Assembly: GCA_014529385.2 (NCBI GenBank)
Contig: CM043959.1
Location: 85,913,029 to 85,977,028 of the forward strand
Source: Adiantum capillus-veneris
Lineage: Eukaryota; Streptophyta; Polypodiopsida; Polypodiales; Pteridaceae
DNA: 64,000 nt
Direction of reading: 5' to 3'
Shown here: in pieces, positions 20,952 through 31,009 of the stretch
How the letters are laid out: every line of letters begins with the position of its first letter
How positions within the stretch are numbered: position 1 is the first letter of the stretch
Notes under the pieces: generated by a model
What the model saw: the letters and a program-made list of their open reading frames with translations, nothing else
Database searches by the model: none
Told to the model about the DNA's origin: nothing
Made by a program: the position numbers and the translations under genes

Positions 20952-21388
20952 GCTAAAGACTGGGGACACTTTTGGAATTTCTTTCTATATTATTATGTGT
21001 GCAAAGTACAAGGGAGTTCGTTGGATCTCACACTCAAACGCTGCATCCAAATGCTCTGAGTAATGAGCCCTAAAAGAACTATTTATTGTTACAAGGGTTG
21101 ACCCAAAAGTTTAAACTCAAAAGGTTATTAAACTCAAAAGAAACTATTCCCAAAAGCTTTGCTCAAATCTGTGAACCAAAAATAGGTAGCACAAATTATG
21201 GGTGTCCGTACACTCCCACGTCAGCATGTCAGCAGGAAAAGCGGAGATCCGTACAACCTGCAATTTCAGCGTGTCGGCGTGATTTTTGAGGATCTTCCAC
21301 GTCATAAGCCCAATGCGTTATACGGGTTACTGCCACGTGGGGCTATGTGTATGTATCTGGGGGCCTACCACGTCACCAATTTGTGACA
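20952..21388 (-). repeat. Chr1 5' LTR (truncated)
   Basis: 437 bp aligning to 13592-14028 of the complete LTR. The missing 119 bases include the end next to the primer site. The junction with Chr2 tail sequence lies in a short similarity (AAAGACTGG). Confidence 0.8.
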
Positions 21389-23303
21389 CCACCCCTTTGC
21401 TATAATGTCTTTTACAATGGTCTCCAACTTGAATTTGGAGACAACGATGATTCAAATAGATTAGTACATTCTCGTCACCATTATGGATTCCCCATCCAAC
21501 ATGAACGATTCATTCTTCTATATGTCATTGACATCCACAAAGAAGATTGTCACTCCCCAAAGACCTAGGGGGAGCCAAAGGGACAGAGCATTGAATTTTT
21601 CTCAAGGAAGGATACAAGAGGATATTTGCAACCTCTTTGATTCATCAAATTGACACACTAAGCCATCAGCCTAATGCTGTTTGGTACTATGCAATGCCTT
21701 GCAATGGAAATCTACTTCAAGGTGGTGCCCCACAAATGTTTCCCTTGAGTACAAAGGTGGGTTAGCCAAAAAGATCAGCCCAACTCTGCGAGCCTTCCCA
21801 CCAATGAGGATAGCGGTAACTTCACTATCATTAAGAGAAAAAATTTCCAAGTCTTTCAAGTCTCTAAATGGTAGATGATAGGTCACCATGCAAAGCAGCC
21901 CAAGGTTGTGCCAAGGCAAGAAAGATCACATAAATATATATGAGAGAGTGCCCGCCCTCAGAGGCATTGCACAGGAGGCATGCGCTCGGCTTGCTATTTT
22001 GCTTCATGTGCTTAGAAAGGTTATGATACTTGCAAGTGATATCCATTGGCGGGAGCTTCTATGAAGTCAAGGAGGCACAACCAAAATCCTTATTTCAATT
22101 ATCCCAAATGATGCCTCAAGCTCAAAAATTTTCATCGCATCTTGCCAATGCTGTCAAAACAAAGAAACCGTTCTAGTTGTCTACGACCACCCGTTTTGAG
22201 ATTCAAGAGTGAACTCGGCTTAACCTTTAATAAGTATACTTATTGTACCTTACTTCTCAAAATCCTATTTTATTTGACCTCCACAAAAGTCCAGCATTGA
22301 CATGACGTTCAGCTCATAACGTACGATCGAGGCCACAACCAAAGACAAGTTAATTATATTTCCAACCAAGGACCTCATTCAAGTTGCCATGAGGTGCTAG
22401 CATGGAAGAAGTTGTCTTTTTTATGTGCCCCCATGAGTACTACTCCGTAGATAATCATTGGGTATATGCAAGCTCTAAAGCCACTAAGCCTTACGAAGGT
22501 AAGAAAATGCTTGTATACAAAGGAAAATCCCCGCCCCTTTGTTGTCATGTGTTTTATAGTGGTCTCCAACTTGAATTCGTAGTCAACAATGATACAAATA
22601 TATTAGTACATTTTGGTCATCAGTATGCATTCCCCATCCAACATAGCCGATCCATTCTTCTATATGTGATTTACATCCCCAAAGAAGATTGTGGCTCCCC
22701 AAAGACAAATGGGGAGCCAAAGGGACAGAGCAGTGGAGTTTTCTCAAGGAAGGATACAAGAGGAAGTTTGAATCATCTCTGATTCATCAAATTGACACAC
22801 TAGGCCATCAGACAAATGTTGTTTGGTATTGTGCAATGCCTTGCCAAGGAAATCTATTACAGGGTGGTGCCCCACAGTTGCTCCCCGTGAGTACAAATGT
22901 GGGTTAACCAAAAAGATCAATCGAACTCCACCAAGCCTTCCCCGCAACGAGGATAGTGGTAACTTCACTATCATTAAAAGCAACATTTGGCAAGTCTTCC
23001 AAGTCCCTAAATGGTAGAGGATACGTCACCAAGAAAAGCATCCCAAGTTTGTGCCAAGGAAGATCACATGAATATATATATAAGAGAGTGCCCATCCTCA
23101 GGGTCATCGCATAGGAGGCATGCACTCCCCTTGGAAAACAGTTTTTCATCGAGGCTAAATCCTCCACTTCTAGCTAGCAATCAGTTCGGCTTGCTATTTT
23201 GCTTCATGTGCTTCGATAGGTTATGATACTTGCAAGGAGGCACAACCAAAATCCTTATTTTAACTATCCCAAAAGATGCCTCTAGCTGAAATTCTCATCA
23301 TGT
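21389..23303. repeat. R tandem array, block 2
   Basis: Continues block 1 after Chr1 and contains unit marks at 21559 and 22701 (spacing 1142 bp). It is cut at 23303 by T2. Confidence 0.85.
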
Positions 23304-24246
23304 TGATGCAAGCAAAGTTGGTATATGCTGGGAAGTGTTAGTGCAATGTTCTGTATGCGGATAGGTGCATGGTAAAGGGCTAAAGCCAGTGTGGGAGACC
23401 TGGGAAAGATAGTGGCAGTGAAAATGTATGTTCAAAGTGGGGTTTTAGGCCAAAGGGGCCTCCAAAATGGGATAATCAAGTTGGCAAATCAAGGTGTCCA
23501 AAATGTGCGGAATGCACCCTGAAATATAGTGCTTGAGATACTCTAGAGGCCTGTCAAGACGGCTCATCAAACAGAGCTTTGGTGTGAAAGATCGCTAGTT
23601 CAACGTTAGTAAGTTTTCAAATTCCGGACGGATAGGGCAAATGCGGACAGGTGGCCTGGGCCGGAACATGCAAGTAGGCATGTGAAGCTCAAGATGTAGA
23701 GCATGCCGATCTTTTCGGATTATTGATCAGAGTCCGAATGGGAAATTTATGGCCAGTTGAAAGTTTGTCGGGAGTCAGGTGTGTACAAGGTTGTCCACAT
23801 TAAAAGGCGTGCCATAAAGTGTTTTTCTTTTTTTAACCTTGACTAGGTTTGGCAAGGTAGCATGCTCTGCATGGAGTCAGTTGAAATCAACGGCTTGCAA
23901 ATCGGAATCATGGGCAATTGGATACACCAAGGAGAATGTGAGGCGGTCAAGAACATTTTTTTCGCCTTTTGGCGGTTTTAATTCACGGGCTCAAAAAAGT
24001 TGAGTGCAAAAAACTTTCTCATGGCTTTGAGCCGACAAGACAGAGTTCTAGTGGATTGACGAGGTGGGTGTTTTTCAAATTCGCCATGGGGCAGCACCAA
24101 CAGCATGGAAATGGTGTGTCTGTTGGGTATGCAAGCCCGGGTTTCAGTGGCATCTGTCTGTGGGAACACCCTCATAGTGCATGTAGCTGTAAGCAACTGT
24201 AGGCCATCGGTTCAGTTGCAAGTCAAGTTTGCATGGCTTCTCTTGG

Positions 24247-24256
24247 CTTTATAAAC
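24247..24256 (+). promoter_or_regulatory. Cop2 LTR TATA-like box
   Basis: CTTTATAAAC, conserved at 26249-26258 in the other LTR. It lies about 60 bases before the CT run, so the run would fall in the 5' leader of the transcript. Confidence 0.6.
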
Positions 24257-24310
24257 ATTGTAAGGTTTTAAGAAAGTATTATCAATCAATACAACTAGCG
24301 TGTTGTTTTC

Positions 24311-24318
<8 letters not shown>

Positions 24319-24406
<88 letters not shown>
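24319..24406. repeat. CT then GT microsatellite in the Cop2 5' LTR
   Basis: CT run 24319-24361, then GT run 24362-24406. The 3' LTR has only CT at the same place (26322-26389). Confidence 0.95.
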
Positions 24407-24407
<1 letters not shown>

Positions 24408-24454
24408 GTAGCACGCCTGCACCACCATGCCTCCATAGCTAAAGCACCCAACAC

Positions 24455-24466
24455 CGGTATCAGAGC
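24455..24466 (+). promoter_or_regulatory. Cop2 primer binding site
   Basis: CGGTATCAGAGC, one mismatch from the initiator-Met tRNA site TGGTATCAGAGC, one base after the LTR. Confidence 0.88.
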
Positions 24467-25010
24467 CTCAGCTCTGGAGTTACCCTCGCGTGAACTGCTT
24501 CTTGCAGAGAAGACGATGGCTTTGTGGACCTGCTCAGATTCGGTTGCAGCTGCCATCAACAGGTTCGCTTAGCACCCTGGTGAAATTTCTACACTTGAGC
24601 GTCTCCTAATTAAGCCTCCTTAGCCTACTGCAAAGCAAATCCGTCATCTCGACGTCATCTGCAACAAAAGAAACTAGCTGTTTATATTTCTTTGCATTAA
24701 AATTCACACACAAGGCTTATTTTGAGCCTATCCACCCATTATTTTCTTGGCCACCCCCTATGAAAGAGGTGCTTCTCACATTCAAAGCCAACTTTGTGGA
24801 ACATTAAGGCATTGGACCACCGTCTCGGGGGCGGGAGGCATAAAGCTATTGCTGAAGGAAAATTAGCCGAGTCAAGTAAGACGTCGGTTGATGGAAAACC
24901 TAACCCTATTTTGATTTTTCAAGCAAACGGGCATTCCCCCCCTTGCAAAATCTTTCTGCTACAAGTCAAATCTGACCAAACTCTTCACCTTTTATTTTAA
25001 AGACCTCAGT
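24467..25010 (+). other. Cop2 leader
   Basis: Noncoding leader between the primer site and the gag ATG. No start codon context better than 25011 was seen, and no other gene. Confidence 0.6.
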
Positions 25011-25859
25011 ATGGCGTCGAAAGTCGACAAATATAACGGGACCGGTTTCCACGCTTGGCAAATCAAAGTTAAAGGCAATTTGATGCGGAAAAACCTATGG
25101 AACGTTCTCAAGCCTCTCGCAACCGACGAATCTGGCACATCCACTGCAATTACAAGGGCATTATCTGCCGAGCAACAGAGGAAAGACGAACAAGCTTTTC
25201 GTATCATTCTAACTTCCTTAGAAGACGACTTTATTCATTATTTGGATGATATTGACTCTTCAAGTGCTACCTGGATAGAGTCAAAGAATCTTCTCGGTGC
25301 CAAAGCTAAGTATTCAAAAATGAGTTTAAAAATGGAATTATATTCTATTCGCATAGGTGAAGATGAAAATATTGCAGCTTTAGCTAATAGACTGAAGAGC
25401 ATCAAAACACAGCTAGTTTATGTTAAGGCCCCTTTGCCAAATGAAGACCTTATAGCCGTTTTTCTGAATAGTCTCCCTGCAAAATTTCATCAAATTGTCA
25501 CTATTTTGAAGGAGAAGGTTCCTCTGCCTTCTTTGGATGGTATAGTTAACTCATTGCAGAAAGAAGAGAAGCGAGTACCACGAATCAGCTCTTATGTACC
25601 AACTGCATATGTAGCCCGTGGTTGCACTTCAACTGCCAATTCCACCAGGTCTACTACCAGCACTAGACCTTGTGCTATATGTGGACACAGCAATCATCAA
25701 ACCAAGGATTGTTTCAACAAAAATCATTGCACCCATTGTGGAAAGACTAATCATCCATCGGACAAATGCTTTAGGAAGAATAAGCGACAGATCAATATGG
25801 TTGAAGGTGATGAAGACGATGAAGCACCAATGCTTTTCGTAGAAAGTGATTTACTGTAG
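25011..25859 (+). CDS. Cop2 Gag, intact, two zinc knuckles
   Basis: An uninterrupted 282-residue frame starting ATGGCGTCGAAAGTCGAC. Residues 1-60 form the copia Gag N-terminus (KVDKYNGTGFHAWQIKVKGN). The middle is UBN2-type (YSKMSLKMELYSIRIGEDEN; VFLNSLPAKFHQIVTILKEK). Two CCHC zinc knuckles lie at about 220-235 (C-AI-C-GHSN-H-QTKD-C) and 240-255 (C-TH-C-GKTN-H-PSDK-C). An acidic tail (EGDEDDEAPMLF) ends in TAG. Gag forms virus-like particles and binds element RNA in the cytoplasm. No pol follows, so reverse transcription would need partner proteins. A decayed relative is Cop3. Confidence 0.92.
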   Translation: MASKVDKYNGTGFHAWQIKVKGNLMRKNLWNVLKPLATDESGTSTAITRALSAEQQRKDEQAFRIILTSLEDDFIHYLDDIDSSSATWIESKNLLGAKAKYSKMSLKMELYSIRIGEDENIAALANRLKSIKTQLVYVKAPLPNEDLIAVFLNSLPAKFHQIVTILKEKVPLPSLDGIVNSLQKEEKRVPRISSYVPTAYVARGCTSTANSTRSTTSTRPCAICGHSNHQTKDCFNKNHCTHCGKTNHPSDKCFRKNKRQINMVEGDEDDEAPMLFVESDLL

Positions 25860-26115
25860 TTTGTTTCTCTTTAGTCTATCTTTATATTTCCGTTATGTTA
25901 GTTATTTATCAATAATTATATGGGTTATAGACACTGCCACAAAATAAAGTGGTAAGACCACCCTTTGTTGTTTGGTCGAGTTTTGGTATCTCTCACACTA
26001 ATGGTTGTTTGAGGGAAGTACACACCTATGCTATAGTCAAGGGGGGGACTTCTACTCATGGTTTCAAGTGAATGAACACTACCATGGTTTGTCTCGAGGC
26101 CATTGTCAATAATTT

Positions 26116-26131
26116 GGGGTTGAGGGGGGGT
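26116..26131 (+). promoter_or_regulatory. Cop2 polypurine tract
   Basis: GGGGTTGAGGGGGGG immediately before the 3' LTR. Confidence 0.88.
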
Positions 26132-26320
26132 TGTTGGGTATGGAAGCTCGGGTTTCAGTGACATCTGTCTGTGCGAACACCCTCATAGTGCATGCAGCTA
26201 TCGGCCACCCGTTCAGTTTTGCAAGTCAAGTTTGCATGGATTCTCTTGGCTTTATAAACATTGTAAGGTTTTAAGAAAGTATTATCAATCAAAACAAGTA
26301 GCGTGTTTTTCTGTGAATTG

Positions 26321-26393
<73 letters not shown>

Positions 26394-26438
26394 TAGCATG
26401 CCTGCACCACCATGCTTCCATAGCTAAAGCACCCAACA
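26132..26438 (+). repeat. Cop2 3' LTR
   Basis: 307 bp matching 24121-24453. It carries a pure CT run at 26322-26389. Confidence 0.92.
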
Positions 26439-27222
26439 GTGTCCAAGTTCCTATTTATGAGTGCAAAAAGGAAATGTTGACTCCACTTTGGAGGGAAAAA
26501 CAAAAGACAAGGGCTGAGCTTTGGAGTTAAGAGGAAAAGGGAAAAAAACAAGTGGAAGGGAGGCCCCACAGGACGCTAGTGCATAGGTCTTTTTTCTAGA
26601 AGTTTCAAAAAAAAAAGAGAAAGAGGAGCAAAGAAGCAACAACGGCACCGTCTTTGCCCCTTTGGGGAAAAAACGAAGCGCTTCTTTTTTGAAGGAGGAG
26701 AATTGGAGGGGTTTTGGGGGTCGATCTTCTTCTTCACTCACTCGTTCGAGGGTGAGGCAACCCAAGGAGAGGCTCTTGGAGGGAGGGCTTTCAAGCGACG
26801 CGAGCTGGAGAGAGGAAAGAGCTCACGTGCATGCGTGCTTCAACAATGAAGGCAAGAGGAGGAAAGTCCGATTCCTAACAATGGCACCAATGAGGGTTGG
26901 CGTGATCGGTCTTTGGTGTCCGTCCAAGTTGTGCCGACAAGGCTGTTTATACTAGGTTGTACTAAGCGAAGGAAAGCCAGGATTTCTCGCACTTTGGTGT
27001 CATTTCCCCTTTCCCCCCTCTATTCTATTGCTCTTGTGTCCGCGTTGTGGGTGTGTGCTTCTAGGCAAGTGTGCCCCCATTGAACCGGTGGTGTCTTGCA
27101 ACAAAGAGAGAGAAAAGAGGATCTTTGTGTACAAGGGAAGCTCTGAAATTTGTTGTGTGGTGCGTGTGTGATTGATCGTGATCCGATATAGTGTGATCAA
27201 GTCAAGAGGTGTGCAGGTAGTG

Positions 27223-27720
27223 GTCACTTTGAATCATGTTGGGCGGAGTTAGCAACGACTATGCAACTAGCCAATGGTGAGTCCTTCAAATTGGATAAAT
27301 TTATGGCATGCTTACATCCGAAGGTGCGAGAGAAAGTGAACTTTGAAAGCCCAAAGAACTACAATGAGGCAGTGGCGATCGCAAGGTTAAAAAGTAGAAA
27401 AATGAAAAAGAAGATAGAACATGTCGTAGCACGTTATGAAGCGATGACACTTACTCAACCACAAAGTCCTTGAGAGTCAACTGAAGAGGAAAATCCAAGG
27501 GAATAGGGGTACAACTGCTATTCTGTAGCAGTGGATAGGTACTATTCAGGATCTATCGGAGGAGATGGAAGAGCTGAGGTTGAGTGTAATGGACAGGGGA
27601 CAACCAAGGGGAGCAAGGGGCATTGCTATAATTGCAATGAAAAAGGGAATTATGCACCAGACTGTCCTCATTGTTTGGCAGAGGGAGAGGCCAAGCACAA
27701 TTTAATGACCTGAGGGAGCA
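27223..27720 (+). pseudogene. T2 gag (N-terminus deleted)
   Basis: ELATTMQLANGESFKLDK and MACLHPKVREKVNFESPK match T1 gag. Near 27620-27680 a zinc knuckle C-YN-C-NEKG-N-YAPD-C has tyrosine/asparagine where histidine is expected; T1 shows the same GNYA. Frame changes follow. Confidence 0.75.
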
Positions 27721-28160
27721 GACAACTGGGCATTTAGTACAACCGGTCCCTCCGGATGGTGGTGAAGTCCCTAGAGCACGAACATCATTGGTGTGGATAA
27801 GCAAGATGTTGAAATTTTTGCCTATAAAAGGGCAAGAATGGAGAAAGAAACAGGAACTTAGTGGAAAACTAGAGCCTGTAAAGACAAAGAGAAAGTGTAC
27901 GAGGGTAAGGAGCCGCTTGAAACTAGCAAGAAAAGAAGGTGTTGCAAGATTAGACAAGCGGATTTCCAGCTTGGGCACGGCCATCCAGAGTATGATCTGG
28001 TAAGTGATGTCCAAATTCAAAGAGCTAATATTTATTTTGGACAATTGTTAGCATTGAACCCAAATTTGAGGCGATAGTGGTCGACTCGCGTTAGCACTAG
28101 GCTGCCAAAAGGTAAGGGCAATGTGCATGCAGTGCAAAATATGGCACTCAAGGTAGGTAG
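27721..28160 (+). pseudogene. T2 gag-pol linker
   Basis: A basic region (FLPIKGQEWRKKQELS; ARKEGVARLDKRISSLGTAI) matches T1 7028-7213. No catalytic domain is visible. Confidence 0.55.
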
Positions 28161-28525
28161 CCTAGAGAATGTTCTTCCCTTGGTGGATGTTGTCATTGAG
28201 AAAAGGATGCAGGTTCAAGCCTACATAGATAGTGGGCACACATCTTCATCATCACTGAAATTGCAATGAAGGAAACCAAGTCGGTAGCCAGGTCAAATGT
28301 GTGCATGAGGATGGCTTACCATGCTTAAGCTAGGTGTTTCGGCGTGGCCCAGGACGTAACACTGAAGGTGATGGGCATAAACTTCCTAATCGACTTCGAT
28401 CTGATGAAAGCTAGGGATAACGCGTATCCTATCATCTTGGGTAGGCCGTGGCTGTTGGCAATAGGTGCCAAATAGGATTGGGAAAGCAAGGTGTTTACCT
28501 TTCCTGATAAAGAGAAAGAAGCCAA
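28161..28525 (+). pseudogene. T2 aspartic protease
   Basis: VLPLVDVVIEKRMQVQAYID followed by SGHTSS keeps the D-S-G active site (about 28225-28240). GRPWLLAIG-type residues recur near 28440-28470 in another frame. Several frameshifts are present. Confidence 0.68.
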
Positions 28526-28879
28526 GTGATGCTAGATCTAAAGACCAAGGAAAGCCATTTCCATCCTATGGAAGAGAGAGATGAGGATGACACCACCAAC
28601 TATGAGTACGGGATTGAAACGGCCTATGATGAAGGCTATATAGATACAGAGGAAGAAGAAAGCAATGACGATATGCTCAAGATTGATGCTGACTTGTTTG
28701 CGGTCATTGTGAAAGACCCTAGTGCGAAAGAGGAGGTGCAATCACAGGTGCATACCATAGGTACTGAAGATGTGGTCAATATGCTAAGTGGAGACTTGAC
28801 CAAGAAAGAGAAAGAAAGCTATGTCCAATTGTGTGCATCCTTTTTAACCTTATTTGCAAAGGAGTATAAGGATTTGTGA
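28526..28879 (+). pseudogene. T2 acidic protease-RT linker
   Basis: An open 117-residue frame rich in D and E (DTEEEESNDDMLKIDADL), ending SFLTLFAKEYKDL at the start of RT. It corresponds to T1 7789-8073. Confidence 0.65.
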
Positions 28880-29640
28880 GGAGCCAAGAGTGTTGAGCAC
28901 AAAATAATCCTCAAGCCTAAGGTGCAGAAGCTAAGGAGATTGGGTGAAATTCAAAAAGAATCCCTTTGGCAGGAGATCAATCATTTACTGGATGCAAATA
29001 TTATATACTCCGTGAAGGAGTCAGAGTGGGTTTCCCTAGTGGTTATCACTTTTAAAAAGAATGGGTGTGTGACGATTATAAGCCATTGCATGCTGTGACC
29101 AAGAGGAATCACTACCCATTTCCATTTCAAGACGAGACTCTAAATTAGGTGGCTGGACATGAAAGGTATTCCATCATGGATGGATTTTTTGATTACTTTG
29201 AGATAGGGATTGCATTGGAGGGTCGGTTGAAGACTACCTTCCTCTCTCCATGGGGTTGTTTTTCTTATCATAGGATGCCATTTGGGCTGGTAAATGCCTA
29301 TGCTACCTTTCAAGACTGGATGAATAGGGATTTTGGTCCATATCTAGACAAATTTATTAGGGTTTTCATGGATGACATTGGATGTTATAGCTCAAGGGCG
29401 GATCATTTGTTGAATCTACGGCTCTGTTTTCAAAGGATGGATGAAGAGGAAGGTCAGTTGAACAACAAGAAGTGCAGATTAGCACAATCCCGAGCATCAA
29501 TGTTGGGACATGTGGTATCATAAAAGGTAATTGAAGTGGATCCAAAAAAGGTCAAGGCTCTAGTCTTAATAGACCCTCCTTCCAGCGGACAAGGTTTGGT
29601 GTTGTTCGTGCACAAGTTGAAGTATCTGTCAAGGTTTTTT
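28880..29640 (+). pseudogene. T2 reverse transcriptase
   Basis: The N-terminal part (INHLLDANIIYSVKESEWVS) is in a separate frame. The palm shows YSIMDGFFDYFEIGIALEGR and MPFGLVNAYATFQDWMNR, then the catalytic motif VFMDDIGCYS (F-x-D-D, as usual for Tat elements) and LAQSRASMLGHVVS. A stop ends the frame at 29521. Confidence 0.82.
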
Positions 29641-30144
29641 TGGATACTATTGCAGTATGTATACCCCCTTCAAAAGAGGGCACACCAAGTGCATGGCTTT
29701 GAATGGAATATAGAGGCTCAAGTAGACATTCACAGGGTGAAGGAAATCCTGTGTCAATTGCCTACGGTGTCTCCTCCCAGTCATGAAGATGATTTTTATG
29801 TTTCCATGACAGTAGGCACCGTAGCCATTGCGGCAGTACTATTGCAGAAGGCGAGAAGAAGCTATAAACCTATTTATTTTGAGAGTAGGGTGATAATTCC
29901 TTGGGAGGTGACCTACACCAAAGCGGAGCAGTGGGTCATCGCCTTAGTTTTTGCTTGCAGGAAGTTCAAGGTGTATCTTATCGTGGGGACTTTTTTTTTG
30001 TGCTAACGGCCAACAATCTATTACCGGAGGTAGTGTTGCACTTAAAGCCAGGGAATCAGATCATGAAGTGGGTATACAGCTATGTAGGAGTTTGAATTTG
30101 AACTCAAAATTGACCATACAAGTAGATCTCACCTGGAGGATATT
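29641..30144 (+). pseudogene. T2 first RNase H (degenerate type)
   Basis: FYVSMTVGTVAIAAVLLQKA replaces the usual Y-D-A-S start, so the first catalytic D is absent, as in Tat-lineage elements. YTKAEQWVIALVFACRKFKV and, near 30060-30140, an EFEFKFRSDHTSRSHLADIL-like end follow in shifted frames. Confidence 0.75.
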
Positions 30145-30640
30145 TTGGTCAGCAAGGCTGTTGATTTGCCAGTCTATCTCAGGGTGGTGCGATGTGAAAC
30201 CAAAGAGGAACCTGATTTAGTGGGAGCTTTTACCATGTGGTTTGATGGAGCATACAAGAGGATAATACAGAAGGAAAGCAAAGGTGTGGTGATATGGGAT
30301 CCAAACAACAGGGTGATCTTTTCAAAAGCCTACAACTTGGAGAACGTTCACACCAATAATGAGGCGGAGTATCTCACCCTCCATTTAGGTTTGAAGCAGT
30401 GTGTTGAGTTGGGTATCTTGAGGTTGGTAGTGAAAGGTGATCCATTGCTAGTCAAGCAGTTGTTGGGCCAATGGCAGGTGAAACAGGATTCATCAAAGCA
30501 TTGGTTCTATGCCATCAAGAAGTTGGTGAAGTTTTTTGAAGAGGTTTAGTTCATGCATGTTAGAAGAGAGAAGAACCAAGAAGCAGACCAGCTTGCAAGC
30601 AGCAAGGTACAATTGCAGATTACAAAGATATATGTGGCCC
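30145..30640 (+). pseudogene. T2 additional RNase H
   Basis: A second RNase H-like domain after the first: FTMWFDGAYKR (D), VHTNNEAEYLTLHLGLKQ (E), VVKGDPLLVKQLLGQWQ (D) and, after a stop at 30547, REKNQEADQLAS (D). An extra archaeal-type RNase H between RNase H and integrase is the hallmark of the Tat lineage. All four acidic positions are visible, though the frame is broken. Confidence 0.82.
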
Positions 30641-31009
30641 CAGCCACCCATGGTGGTCGTGAGACCTTAAAAGATGTTGAAGGCTTTTTTAGCACGGATT
30701 AGTGCTCCAAAAGATTTTCAAAGCTACAAAAGCAAAGGATAGTGCAAAAGTCTCGTAGATGATAAGAGAGAATCTTATGACCTTTGGACAAGATGAAGTG
30801 TTGTGAAAGGCATTTTTCAATGAAGAAATTGGTATGGTGCTGTAGCAATGTCATGAGGAGAGTGGACAATAGGGGAAAGACCAGGTTTTGTTTTGAATCT
30901 TGAGAGCAAGTGATGTGATGTACACTATTGGTACAAAAACTGGTCCATAGTACGTGATGTACACTAATGTCAGACTATGGGTGAAAGGAGGATCATAACC
31001 GAGTCGCGA
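30641..31009 (+). other. T2 region between second RNase H and integrase core
   Basis: Strongly decayed; expected to hold the integrase zinc-binding part. No clear HHCC motif was found. Confidence 0.4.

Larger units (their letters stand above)
13473..21388 (-). mobile_element. Chr1: chromovirus (Ty3/gypsy), minus strand, with Chr2 inside
   Basis: A perfect 5-bp target duplication, CCACC, flanks it (13468-13472 and 21389-21393). The R repeat is continuous once it is removed. The 3' LTR is 13473-14028. The 5' LTR is truncated to 20952-21388, which is exactly as long (437 bp) as the matching part of the other LTR. Internal Chr1 sequence is only integrase and a chromodomain-like tail (14641-15590). 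Gag, protease, RT and the primer site have been replaced by Chr2 sequence. A relative, Chr3, is at 54642-58100. Confidence 0.85.
24121..24453 (+). repeat. Cop2 5' LTR
   Basis: 333 bp, TGTTGGGTAT to AGCACCCAACA. It includes a TATA-like CTTTATAAAC at 24247-24256 and a CT run followed by a GT run. Confidence 0.92.
24121..26438 (+). mobile_element. Cop2: gag-only copia LTR retrotransposon (TR-GAG-like)
   Basis: Complete structure: 5' LTR 24121-24453, primer site, one open gag, polypurine tract, 3' LTR 26132-26438. A perfect 5-bp target duplication GTGTC flanks it (24116-24120 and 26439-26443). There is no protease, integrase, RT or RNase H, and only about 1.7 kb between the LTRs. LTRs are nearly alike outside their CT/GT runs. 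This is the youngest element in the window by nesting and condition. Confidence 0.93.
23304..27222 (+). repeat. T2 5' LTR, interrupted by Cop2
   Basis: Segments 23304-24120 and 26444-27222 match 32100-33757 and the T3 LTR. The LTR starts TGATGCAAGC. Its 3' end is lost: sequence jumps at 27222 from LTR to mid-gag, removing the primer site and the gag start. Confidence 0.8.

Noticed and set aside
24455-24466. tRNA-like sequence at primer sites
   Set aside because: Only the 12-base complement of the tRNA 3' end is present. No tRNA gene was found in the window.
24212-24572. Open frames of repeated Arg-Glu, Leu-Ser, Cys-Val or Thr-His
   Set aside because: They are translations of the CT and GT microsatellites. 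The same applies at 26155-26569 and 3441-3659.
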